Origin: JAHJDR01 sp964609965
Lineage (GTDB): Bacteria > UBA10199 > JADGCS01
DNA length: 40,221 nt
Reading direction: 5' to 3'
Assembly (NCBI GenBank): GCA_964609965.1
Contig: CAZSTS010000023.1
Coordinates: forward strand, 1 to 40,221
Shown: positions 17,101 to 24,823 of the stretch, piece after piece
Layout: every line of letters starts with the position of its first letter
Position numbering within the stretch: position 1 is the first letter of the stretch
The notes under the pieces: model-generated
Told to the model about the DNA's origin: nothing
The model's input: the letters and a program-made list of their open reading frames with translations, nothing else
The model's database searches: none
Program-made: the position numbers and the translations under genes

Positions 17101-20100
17101 TAATACAATTTCACCCACTTGGATGGCTTTTTTAACAACTGTAATGCTAAGTTCCCTTTTAATTTTATCGTATTCATCACCATCACTCTCACTGGCATCA
17201 AGAAGTTTTTTTGCCTGTACCAAAACAGCCCTTTGTTCTGAAGAAGGCCAAGAAAAAAGATTATCTATGAGTTGAGAGGCCTTATGCACTGAAGGCACAA
17301 ACTTTTCTATGCCACTACTTATCCCCTCCGATCCTTCTGACCAATGAAAATCATCAAAGCACTGTGTTGAATCAGACAATTCTTCTTGGAGAATGCGTCT
17401 AGCTTCAGCGCTTGCTACAGGATCACCACTCTCAAATAATGTCTTAGCAATCTGACTTAAGTGGTTATTCCAAAAATAAGAATCACGTGCCATAGGAACA
17501 TTTTTTGGCGAACCATCTTCTCTTGTTTGTTCCTCTCCATCATCCTCATTCATAAAACCTTCTAATCTTTCAAGCGTGTCTTTGTATTCATGAGCCAACC
17601 TTGTTAAGAGCCTTGCTCTATGAGCGTCAGGAATGCCTTTTGGTATATTTTGACGTACATACTCACATAAATAAACCTTAGTCACACTAGCTGGATAAAG
17701 CACTAAACTTGAAATAGCGGTTTCAAAAAGACCTGCATTCGTACAACAAGCTTTAATAAACTCAGGAAATGCATCACCTCCCCCTTTTTTCTGATACAGA
17801 CCTCCTATAAGACGAGCACAATCTGGCACAGTTGATTTCTCCCATTGAGGATTTTCCTCTACAAGCTGATCAATAGTCTCAGCAGTGCTTGCGGCAGCGT
17901 ATTCAGCTTTGTATACTCCAATTTTTTGATTCGCACCTTGTGCAAATAATTCTCGAAGCTGTTTTGTGCCCTCCAAAACTTTGCTTTTAAAACGAGATGG
18001 CATACCTAAAAAATTCTCAGACGAAACTTCGCGAAAAAGCTCTCCACACAGCAGAGAAAGATTGAGTAATCCCTGATCATGCGCCTCATGCTTAAACCCG
18101 TCAGCTATTATTTGTTCAGGACTTGCAGACCACTCTTCATAAGCAGACAGAGCTCCAGCATGTTGTTCCCACATGTGATCCCAGAGCTTTTCGGCAACAT
18201 CGTATAGTCCCAGCTCAATCAAACGGTGTAATTTTATATTGTCACTTGGCCTGAAATTCACAGACAAGTGGCCAACAGCACGAAAAAAACTCTCTCTGGC
18301 TTGTGCAACATATCCAGAAGCAGCCAAAGAAAATCCTATGCGCCAACGCCTTGCATAAACAGGGTAATCTTCTGAGCAAAGACTTGTTAATTCTGAATTA
18401 CTGTACTGAGAGTACACCCTCACTAGTTCTGAATACACCCTTGATGCTGTGATAGGATCTGCTTTTTCAGCATAGCCAAGCAACGTGTCTGTCTGTTTAA
18501 CAATCATTTCATCAGAAGTGAGGATTTTTCTTATCTTCCTTGCGAAAGCTCCTACAAGTTCAACTTTATCAGCCACAGCATTCTGCTCATCTAAAGCTGT
18601 TGGCAGGGGTACTGGAGTTCGAAATGCTGCTTTATCAAGAACAGGGAGTTGAACAGCTGCCTGCCCAGCTCTTGCTGTTGCAGGGAGAGCCACTTGAACA
18701 GGCTTCTCGCCAAAAAACAGATCTCCTATCATTGGAATAATATGATCAAAATCTGTCTTTAAAAAAAGCGTAGCTTCTTCAGCAGAAAGATCTCCTTTCA
18801 GAAATCTAAACAATTTAAAAATCCGCCTTGTTTGAATACCGTTTAAACCAAGAGTCCAAAGAGCCATGTTTGCCTCTTTGCCAGCCAAAAATTCAGACAA
18901 ATATTTTTTAGAAAGTTCCTTTAGTCTAGAAATAGAAATAATAGGTCTACCCAGATTATCTTTTACAACTAGTCCTTCTGTAATATCAGCCCAAGAGGGC
19001 ATTTTCTTATTACTCTTTAGCAATACAGCTTGTACAAGAGTAGCCATTTTATAATTAATATAACTCGTTTTTGTTCTAATATGTTTTTTAAGTCCAGCAA
19101 GACCTTCACGCCTCACAAGAGGTTCTAAAGTCTCGTATTCACCCTTGAGCGAACCAAAGGAACCATACGATGTGAGTTCCCTTCCTGTTTTTTCTCTAAA
19201 CAATCTTGCATATCTTAATTCTAAAGCAAAACAAAGGGCCTCATCACTGTAGGCATTATCAAGAATCTTTTTATAAATATCTTCAAACCGTTCAGTTGGA
19301 GAAACCTTGGTCCATGTTGTATGTAAATCACCAGGAAAAGATCCGATCACCCTAGCGTCAACAGCATGACCTCTCTCGTGAACTTTAACTGTAACAGGAG
19401 TGCCGTGCTCACCTTTACTATTAAAAATAATGGCTTTACCTTGCCCTGCAGCTTCTCGATCAAGCACATGCATTTGAGTTAACTTTGCTTTCCCGGCAAT
19501 ACCAGCATCCAAAGGAGAAAATGAATGTGGAACAGCCTGCGTCCCAGCTGCTAATGCCCCAGCAACCTCTGGATCAATAAGATAATCCAGGTAATCAGAG
19601 AGCAAAATATCTGTGTCGGTTCTTACTCCATTCACAAGAATGCCTTCAAAAACATCTAGATCAATTTTTCTTGTACCATCACTTTCAGTTATTTGTGTTT
19701 TATTTCTGAACAATGGCTGTTCAATGATGGCTTTAAAAAGTTCATGTAGATTTTTTTTGCGTGGCTCTCTCACTAACTGTGCACTTGCGATTTGAGTTAT
19801 ATCTTCCATTGTAAGTCGAGAATGAAAACACAGATGTGTTAGAAAACCGACCAAAGGTTCACGTTCTTCTGCCTGCCCTTTCATGAGACCTTTTCGATCG
19901 AGAATTCTACGAATACGTATGCGTGCCACAAAATCTTTTGCTCTACTCACATTAGCATCTAAAAATCGACCAACAGATTCTTTATTAAAATCACCAAAAC
20001 GTGCCGCTGAATGAAACCCAGACATACTAGGACCTAACCATTCAGGGGGTTGGACTCCAACATAATATAAAGGACGCCCTACAACATCATCACCAGCCTG

Positions 20101-20325
20101 TGACTGTCTTCTGGTGTCACGCCTTAAACTTGCTCTTGGATTTTCTCTAGACCAAACCCCATGACGCACTAAACCTGGAGAAGATTGTCCAAACAAAAGA
20201 GGTCCTGTTATCACTGTGTCACCAACTAGCATGAGAAAGGTTTCTACACCTAATCCATCATTTGCGTATGGCGTACCTGCGAACTGAGTCAGAAAAGAAC
20301 CTTTTGGAATATATGATGTTTGCAT
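14107..20325 (-). CDS. Giant protein with C-terminal ABC1/UbiB-type kinase domain
   Basis: The 2072-residue protein has no signal peptide or obvious membrane segment. Its last 350 residues are an ABC1/ADCK/UbiB atypical kinase: the family KxGQ motif (KVGQFLSYWSEVP, from residue 1733), a nucleotide loop PLGSGTIGDCY (1792-1802), VVKV with Lys1815, a KELNLLNEVQNQERA helix, HSDLQPGN (1942-1949) and IDFG (1961-1964). The alanine-rich loop normal for the family is glycine-rich here. The N-terminal part contains VKVHERGHAVD (HExxH at 316-320), a possible zinc-protease motif, with ALELRYARLF after it. Residues of about 600-1600 look largely alpha-helical, TPR/solenoid-like, with no clear family. It is divergent from the gene at 20625. 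Function is unknown; a lipid/quinone role or a protein kinase role are both possible. Confidence 0.75.
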   Translation of the reverse strand: MQTSYIPKGSFLTQFAGTPYANDGLGVETFLMLVGDTVITGPLLFGQSSPGLVRHGVWSRENPRASLRRDTRRQSQAGDDVVGRPLYYVGVQPPEWLGPSMSGFHSAARFGDFNKESVGRFLDANVSRAKDFVARIRIRRILDRKGLMKGQAEEREPLVGFLTHLCFHSRLTMEDITQIASAQLVREPRKKNLHELFKAIIEQPLFRNKTQITESDGTRKIDLDVFEGILVNGVRTDTDILLSDYLDYLIDPEVAGALAAGTQAVPHSFSPLDAGIAGKAKLTQMHVLDREAAGQGKAIIFNSKGEHGTPVTVKVHERGHAVDARVIGSFPGDLHTTWTKVSPTERFEDIYKKILDNAYSDEALCFALELRYARLFREKTGRELTSYGSFGSLKGEYETLEPLVRREGLAGLKKHIRTKTSYINYKMATLVQAVLLKSNKKMPSWADITEGLVVKDNLGRPIISISRLKELSKKYLSEFLAGKEANMALWTLGLNGIQTRRIFKLFRFLKGDLSAEEATLFLKTDFDHIIPMIGDLFFGEKPVQVALPATARAGQAAVQLPVLDKAAFRTPVPLPTALDEQNAVADKVELVGAFARKIRKILTSDEMIVKQTDTLLGYAEKADPITASRVYSELVRVYSQYSNSELTSLCSEDYPVYARRWRIGFSLAASGYVAQARESFFRAVGHLSVNFRPSDNIKLHRLIELGLYDVAEKLWDHMWEQHAGALSAYEEWSASPEQIIADGFKHEAHDQGLLNLSLLCGELFREVSSENFLGMPSRFKSKVLEGTKQLRELFAQGANQKIGVYKAEYAAASTAETIDQLVEENPQWEKSTVPDCARLIGGLYQKKGGGDAFPEFIKACCTNAGLFETAISSLVLYPASVTKVYLCEYVRQNIPKGIPDAHRARLLTRLAHEYKDTLERLEGFMNEDDGEEQTREDGSPKNVPMARDSYFWNNHLSQIAKTLFESGDPVASAEARRILQEELSDSTQCFDDFHWSEGSEGISSGIEKFVPSVHKASQLIDNLFSWPSSEQRAVLVQAKKLLDASESDGDEYDKIKRELSITVVKKAIQVGEIVLARDYQEEIAVQRGSKKDFFAKMQQENFEFRVSNLSSFFKALINQRRSQFDLAVQAVRADVKNQRQLYSVGSILEILEFLMTDEIKARFSYVDEALYTLAKICIDAFVQYVRAGSIFTVFSDYSWNSLSDVLKALPIDAAKKDELYAHLISIGTPRPSTVVAEPHELASLVSGLETFSDIVGNPDCPKAEAILLSRLQEISVYLDLIHGGQEEQGVINSLSWVYGRVASPVIVNPANSASLARLRDTGDYQSARQDVFFLTGQQVPAPPSDASVIGEYRAALAAGDVGALATMAPSLKAVIRKELRGRLASLSDGEYVSAADLGAGFFGEVARDWQRANGTVPGSALAEKLFHIWFDCGDHSETAAKKTFLFALLVNQNFSLETRRLVFDALAEARVISPHQKKLGQEARSHLEKEELFYEMIQPVRLRGHKYSAYRDKERLIHPSDTFVQIGFDQEPRQAREFVNDYRYFRKNSYNVEGEGFGDWEAEVDSKWDWIIFNEYYRKVHDAHDYPLLIGLTNPNRKKKLKEDQIRNAICPQDVLDRVPWFNRRIVRGTSHWQWERAAKSFGDFDNVQRREERVGVVLGAMRLYEKAKDKVNRAKLNLPAAFKGRGPLTEFMLTRYYIELDPGQQHTLSQKMEPAEADKALCVFLKEAKLEKVGQFLSYWSEVPEFIQRELRELQSDVPKSSRREVIDTIRKEITNKKEAEAIIANLEAEPLGSGTIGDCYKSRLSNGKTIVVKVTTPTKKARLQESINRAGKVRYLISLNQKDLPGAREAIRLISLFIGMIYKELNLLNEVQNQERAAKRVPEGMGVPKAYASLNSESVLVQDFVDGKKISEISDAGQRREATQQIRQWLIDNFKKGWFHSDLQPGNVIIDEEGKVWIIDFGQVGKLNIGERRLLGRMIDQIREKDVGALAKTLSEMTEQRIQKGSEDRFTEGLEPVLDGFSGDDKDLSETIRNIFSAWHEAGLRIQLPYMQVLKGMATFEAMVAHVSGD

Positions 20326-20624
20326 AAGGGAAAATACACCTGGGGTGTTTCTAATTTAGACAGAGCATTTTCCCGAAAATGACAGGAAGAGGTTGTATGA
20401 AATTAGATGAAACAACACAGGTATATACTTAATAATATTATCGGTTAATCTCGTGTGTTGTCTCTTACAATGAGCAGTTTCCGTGTCCTTGAGGACACGA
20501 TTTTACACGCTTACACGGAACATTAGAGTTTATTAGACGATAAATAGATATTAGAAGCACTTTGGGAACATAGGGTGTTGGTTCTCCTATCACTTTTATA
20601 AATTTAAACCCCAAAATATAATCT
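20326..20624. promoter_or_regulatory. Divergent promoter region with competing hairpins
   Basis: This 299-bp spacer must drive both large genes. ACACC-TGG-GGTGT (about 20336-20348) is a small hairpin directly upstream of the giant gene's start and includes its only weak Shine-Dalgarno-like bases. ACAACACA (20412-20419) pairs with TGTGTTGT (20454-20461). CGTGTCC-TTGA-GGACACG (20482-20499) is a strong hairpin that competes with a second pairing, TTCCGTGT (20479-20486) with ACACGGAA (20513-20520). A TATAAT at 20617-20622 lies only two bases before the plus-strand ATG. No conventional Shine-Dalgarno precedes either gene. Confidence 0.5.
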
Positions 20625-22496
20625 ATGACTTTAGCAGCACAATCTTCACCAGCTTCCATGGGACAAGGTCTTCAAGGCACTGGCGCATTAAACAATGGCT
20701 GGATAATCGCAGATGCCATTGAAGCCAGACTGGACACTGCTTGGTATGCATTAAAAAGTGAAGGCCTTGGTATTGATAGAGTCATTGATCACGAAATAGC
20801 AGGTAACCAAGGCGCCCTTAATCCTAGACAAAGAAGAATTTTAGAAGAGCGCCCTGTTCCAAAATCTCTCTTACTAAGAACTGTAGGTCCCTATGCAGAA
20901 ACTCTTTTAGCAAAGGCCACAGAAACAACTCGCCCTGTGCTTTATGATGCCACAGCAAGACTATCTGCTGAACAAATGCTTTCAAATGTGAATAAAGATC
21001 CAGGCCCTCTTAGTGATGCCTATAGCAAACTAGTTGAACAAACCTTTCCTCATCTTGAAGAAACTCTGCGCCATCATGCAGCAACTCCTAGAGTAGCTCT
21101 ATTTGTAAGTTCCTGTGTCGAAGATTATTTAAGAGATCAAATAATAGACAATATGCCAGACAGAGATAGCGCGGGTTCAACAACACTTGAAATGCGCTTA
21201 CTTTCAAGCATTACTGGCTTAAGATCAAGATTACCTGATCAATCACAGGCCTTATCTGATTTAACAAGATTCATTGCCTATGATGGTCTTTGTGACTTTG
21301 ATGGACTTGATATAACTTTGATTTCCTATCACCCTGTTTTTGAGGGAGACTCTGCAATCTTAGCTGTTGCTAGACCTGAACTCAGAGCCCTTGCCATTGT
21401 TAGAAACGTAAGAAAACTTCTGACAAGAAGCGGAGCCACTGAACGAGAATGGGATCTCCTCAGAAGTCCAGAACATATTAGTCGTTTTGGAACTGGGTTT
21501 GCTGATAGAGTACATGGGGATAATTTGTTACAAGAAGCCATCATTAGATCCTATCTTTCACTCCCTCATGCCTTAAAAATAGCTGTTTTAGATACTCTCG
21601 CTCGAATGATCGCCCCTTTGATAAATAAAGATAACATCGAAATGTTTCTTCAGCTCCTGTTGATCCCTAGTTTTTTTGTAAATAACAGAGGCGTGAGAAT
21701 GGCTGCCATTGCTTGTCTTGAGTCTCTCTTAAAGAAAATGCCTCCTGCTTCAAAGAAACAAGTAGCAAATCTATTACTGAATGAATTCAAAAAAGATCCC
21801 ATGGCTGGACAACCAAAAGCCTATTTACACCTAGCCCGTGCCATTGACTGTGTTGTACAATCACTTGGTATGAGCCAAACAGCAGATTACATTATTAGTG
21901 ATTTTGCTCGAGCCATAGGAGTTGATCATCCGCCATTGAATCCAGATGTAGTAACTACAGTTGTTCAAGCTGACCACCGAACATGGCAGTGCTTTTTAAC
22001 GATCTTTACTTTTATGTTAAGAGTCGCTTCCTTTAATACATTGCTTTGCTCTTTTGAACGCCTACATCCTGATGACCAACCACTCTTCCCAGTCATAAGA
22101 AGACTACGACCTCTAGTCATGAACCCCCTTTTAGATCTCACCTATGGCCTGACTCAACTTGATCACTGGACGCTGCTTTATACCTGGATTCGAATGCACA
22201 ACGTCAAAGAAGACACAGAAATCCCAACTGGTTATTATGATAGCCTTGTCAATGATTTGGATGCTCTCATAGGTAGAACACAAAACAGTGAATATGCAGA
22301 AACTGCTATAAGATTAACTCGTGATATTCTGACAAGAAGACTAAAAATTGAAAAAGATGCGCAAACAAGAAAGGAATTAACTACAGCGATAAGTAGAGTT
22401 GATAGAATTTCTAGACGAAATCGGCGAGACCTCGTGACAAGACAAATTCCACCTCGACTCGAATCCCCATTACCAGCTTTAGCAGAGAAACCTTAG
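20625..22496 (+). CDS. Unrecognised 623-residue helical (HEAT-like) protein
   Basis: I do not recognise the family. There is no signal peptide, and composition and periodicity suggest an all-helical soluble protein. Residues of about 310-430 read like HEAT/ARM repeats (LPHALKIAVLDTLARMIAPL, RGVRMAAIACLESLLKKMPP, KAYLHLARAIDCVVQSLG). The C-terminus is Arg-rich (SRVDRISRRNRRDLVTRQIP). The start at 20625 has no Shine-Dalgarno and an ATG at 20658 (MGQGLQGTG) is an alternative. It is transcribed away from the giant kinase-like gene, and the pairing of a helical scaffold with a kinase-like protein suggests a common process, but this is inference only. It ends 3 bp from the convergent TSP3 lipoprotein gene. 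Confidence 0.7.
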   Translation: MTLAAQSSPASMGQGLQGTGALNNGWIIADAIEARLDTAWYALKSEGLGIDRVIDHEIAGNQGALNPRQRRILEERPVPKSLLLRTVGPYAETLLAKATETTRPVLYDATARLSAEQMLSNVNKDPGPLSDAYSKLVEQTFPHLEETLRHHAATPRVALFVSSCVEDYLRDQIIDNMPDRDSAGSTTLEMRLLSSITGLRSRLPDQSQALSDLTRFIAYDGLCDFDGLDITLISYHPVFEGDSAILAVARPELRALAIVRNVRKLLTRSGATEREWDLLRSPEHISRFGTGFADRVHGDNLLQEAIIRSYLSLPHALKIAVLDTLARMIAPLINKDNIEMFLQLLLIPSFFVNNRGVRMAAIACLESLLKKMPPASKKQVANLLLNEFKKDPMAGQPKAYLHLARAIDCVVQSLGMSQTADYIISDFARAIGVDHPPLNPDVVTTVVQADHRTWQCFLTIFTFMLRVASFNTLLCSFERLHPDDQPLFPVIRRLRPLVMNPLLDLTYGLTQLDHWTLLYTWIRMHNVKEDTEIPTGYYDSLVNDLDALIGRTQNSEYAETAIRLTRDILTRRLKIEKDAQTRKELTTAISRVDRISRRNRRDLVTRQIPPRLESPLPALAEKP

Positions 22497-22499
22497 CCC

Positions 22500-23552
22500 T
22501 TAATCTTCCTCCACCTCACACGCATCACCCACGCCATTATAATTATAATCTATTTGATAAGGATTAATTGTGAGTCGGCAGTTATCATCACAATTAGTGT
22601 AAGCTCCCGCCATACAAGTGTTATCGCCTACAGCACCTGATCCATCACCATCATCTAATATGCCATCACCATCATCGTCAGTGTCACACGCATCACCCTC
22701 TCCATCGCCATCTGTATCTGTTTGATCTGTATTGACAGTATTTAAACAATTGTCTGTATCATCAAAAACACCATCACTATCCGAATCATCACAGACATCA
22801 CCTATACCATCTTGATCAGTATCACTTTGATCAGAATTAATATCATTGGGACAATTATCAGCCGTGTCTCCATGGCCATCACCATCATCATCAGTGTCAC
22901 AGGCATCACCCTCACCATCTTCATCTGTGTCTGTTTGATCAGGATTAGGATCACTCACACAATTATCAACATCGTCTTCAAAACTATCTCCATCAGAATC
23001 ATCATCAGCTACCCCATCTCCATCATCGTCATCATCATCAAAGTCATTAATGCCATCACCATCTTGATCGTTTTCAGTGGCAGGTTGGTTTTGAGGATAA
23101 GCAAACGTGCCTTCGATTGTGATTGTTCCTAAATCCATAGGCCCATCACTCGCGCTCACAATGAAATTAGGAGAAAGAAGGACTAAGGAATTATTATCTA
23201 CCTCAAGAGTCGCCACAACCTCTTCGCCTAAAAGAAATTGGAGAAAGTAAATCGTATCGATATCGACAGTTAATATAAAACTACAATCTATCGTCATTTC
23301 AGCTTCGAATGTGATACTCTCTGTACTTGTTGCCCTCACTAAATCAGCTGGACAATCAATGGTTTCTGTATATTTTATTAAAGTAGGTTCTGAAACTTCA
23401 TCAGAAAACGATCCCACAATATACCGCTGCGTGCTAATAGGAGGGTTCCCTATTTCTGTGCCACCCAAAAGATTGTCGGTTGATGTGGTGCCACAGAATG
23501 TGAATGATAAAAATATGAAAAAGAGAAAAAATATTTTAATAATTTTTGTCAT
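22500..23552 (-). CDS. Lipoprotein with thrombospondin type 3 calcium-binding repeats
   Basis: The N-terminus (MTKIIKIFFLFFIFLSFTFC) is a lipoprotein-type signal with Cys20 as the likely lipidated residue, though FTFC is a loose lipobox. After a beta-rich domain of about 140 residues comes an acidic block (DQDGDGINDFDDDDDDGDG) and then four to five TSP3-type repeats: DNCVSDPNPDQTDTDEDGEG, DNCPNDINSDQSDTDQDGIG, DNCLNTVNTDQTDTDGDGEG, DNCRLTINPYQIDYNYNGVG. Each DxDxDG loop binds calcium in known members. The protein is probably anchored in the outer membrane with a calcium-stiffened stalk. The ATG lies only eight bases from a palindromic REPIN-like element (23561-23620), so its normal ribosome site is missing or displaced. 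Confidence 0.85.
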   Translation of the reverse strand: MTKIIKIFFLFFIFLSFTFCGTTSTDNLLGGTEIGNPPISTQRYIVGSFSDEVSEPTLIKYTETIDCPADLVRATSTESITFEAEMTIDCSFILTVDIDTIYFLQFLLGEEVVATLEVDNNSLVLLSPNFIVSASDGPMDLGTITIEGTFAYPQNQPATENDQDGDGINDFDDDDDDGDGVADDDSDGDSFEDDVDNCVSDPNPDQTDTDEDGEGDACDTDDDGDGHGDTADNCPNDINSDQSDTDQDGIGDVCDDSDSDGVFDDTDNCLNTVNTDQTDTDGDGEGDACDTDDDGDGILDDGDGSGAVGDNTCMAGAYTNCDDNCRLTINPYQIDYNYNGVGDACEVEED

Positions 23553-23560
23553 TGTTTACT

Positions 23561-23620
23561 GTAGGGGCGTCCCTTGTGGGCGCCCGCATTGTTTCGGGTA
23601 GGCACAAGGCCTACCCCTAC
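23561..23620. repeat. REPIN-like palindromic element, copy A
   Basis: The 60-bp unit begins GTAGGGGCGTCCCTTGTGGG and ends GGCCTACCCCTAC. It holds two internal hairpins (GGGCG...CGCCC and GGGTAGGC-ACAA-GGCCTACCC) enclosed by GTAGGGG/CCCCTAC terminal inverted repeats. A second copy at 37587-37655 has the same arms but a different, longer spacer. It sits just upstream of the TSP3 lipoprotein start. Confidence 0.8.
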
Positions 23621-23636
23621 ACGATTTCAATTTTCG

Positions 23637-23657
23637 ACCTGTAACCTGTAACCTACT
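23637..23657. repeat. Short heptamer array (ACCTGTA)
   Basis: Three consecutive seven-base words ACCTGTA, ACCTGTA, ACCTACT lie between the REPIN copy and the end of the TIGR02147 gene. Confidence 0.6.
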
Positions 23658-23678
23658 CTCCTTTATCCCCTGATACAT

Positions 23679-24545
23679 TCATTTGTTGCTAAGATTCTGT
23701 TTTTTCTTCCCCTTATGTGAAACTGGCAAAAGTTGCATGCTTAAAAGAACGACATCCTCTGGAGAGGCATCTTCGGAAACTAACTGAAGGATTTCGGCTC
23801 TAAACTCTTGTATTTTCTTCTTAATTTGCGGCAACCTACCTTTTTTGACCCCCAAAGTCAAAGCACTCACATCCCGCTCCTGGGGGTAAGTCCTTGCAAG
23901 CTGGTGTTTTACTAAATCTAGGACATTCTTATGATAATTAAGAGAAGTTAGAGAGATAGCCTCATGCCCTGTCGTGACCACAGGCTCTGTCTGAATCCAT
24001 TTTTTGGGCCCTGTTTTCTTAATAAATTGAAGTCTTTCGAGCAATTCCACTGATTTTTTTGCTAATTGGGGGGTAATGCTAGGCCGAACCGTTTTTGCCA
24101 ACCATTCAGGAGTCCCATCAAACTCCTCCATTACAACGAGCTCTCGAATAATGGGATGATACCATGTGGAACAAAATTCATACTGATCTTTTTGAAGAGG
24201 TTTTAAACGACTGAACTTTTGTGATGTAATGATTTTTTGATAATGAAGATTTTTGTCTTCGTGAGATTCACTTTGATTGAAATTCACGAGACATTTAAAA
24301 AACTCAGACTCTTGCTTATTAAGCCCTATTCCCTTCATAACGCCCTGAAGGCTGCTAGCAGTGAGATTGCGTGTTCCATCCATCACACGCTTAAGAAAGT
24401 TAGGAGAACCAAATCCCGCTGCCTTTGAAAAAGAACGAAAAGAAAATCCCCGTGTATTCTTCTTATGGTATTCATACCATTCTTTGAGAAACTTTCTGTA
24501 ATCAAGATATTCAAAGAGGTTTATTGGTGTTGTTGTTTTTGGCAT
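23679..24545 (-). CDS. TIGR02147-family regulator-like protein
   Basis: The protein matches the TIGR02147 family known mainly from Fibrobacter, Bdellovibrio and related bacteria. The N-terminus is FEYLDYRKFLKEWYEYHKK, then SFRSFSKAAGFGSPNFLKRV, which looks like a helix-turn-helix, then GLNKQESEFFKCLVNFNQ and WYHPIIRELVVM. A C-terminal region follows with TSLNYHKNVLDLVKHQLA. Members are thought to be transcriptional regulators but are poorly studied. I prefer ATG 24545 (288 residues, MPKTTTPINLFEYLDY). The longer frame begins with a GTG at 24572. It is divergent from the beta-helix surface protein gene, which is its most likely target. Confidence 0.85.
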   Translation of the reverse strand: MPKTTTPINLFEYLDYRKFLKEWYEYHKKNTRGFSFRSFSKAAGFGSPNFLKRVMDGTRNLTASSLQGVMKGIGLNKQESEFFKCLVNFNQSESHEDKNLHYQKIITSQKFSRLKPLQKDQYEFCSTWYHPIIRELVVMEEFDGTPEWLAKTVRPSITPQLAKKSVELLERLQFIKKTGPKKWIQTEPVVTTGHEAISLTSLNYHKNVLDLVKHQLARTYPQERDVSALTLGVKKGRLPQIKKKIQEFRAEILQLVSEDASPEDVVLLSMQLLPVSHKGKKKQNLSNK

Positions 24546-24823
24546 ATAAAACTTTTCACTATTCCTTTTCACTATTGCTAAATAAGTTCATAGCCATAGT
24601 TAACAGGAATAGTTATCAATCTCACCCATACCGTATCCTATTTTACTTATCTCTGCAACTACTATCTTTGTTTGATCAGTTATTTCATATATATACATGC
24701 TATCATGTATCCCCGTGGATACAGTTTGATCGTTTTTCAATAGGCATGCCCTCTTTTCTTTGTTAAAAAGTACCCATGACAATGGGGTCAAATAAATCGA
24801 AACTTTTAAAAAATGAGGTAAAT
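24546..24823. promoter_or_regulatory. Divergent region between regulator and beta-helix protein
   Basis: This AT-rich spacer separates the TIGR02147 gene from the surface protein. Two overlapping hairpins lie in it: TACATG-CTAT-CATGTA (24694-24709) and GTATCC-CCGT-GGATAC (24707-24722), sharing GTA so that only one can form fully. ACCCAT-GACA-ATGGGGT (24772-24788) is a third. These palindromes are candidate operator sites for the neighbouring regulator. I could not assign a confident -35/-10 pair. Confidence 0.4.

Noticed and set aside
20465..20659. Minus-strand 64-residue ORF in the divergent spacer
   Set aside because: It overlaps the start of the 623-residue gene and the hairpins, has no ribosome site and no protein-like features.
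22812..23132. Plus-strand ORF rich in Ile and Thr opposite the TSP3 repeats
   Set aside because: It is the complement of Asp/Gly-rich repeat codons (GAT/GAC to ATC/GTC), an expected shadow.
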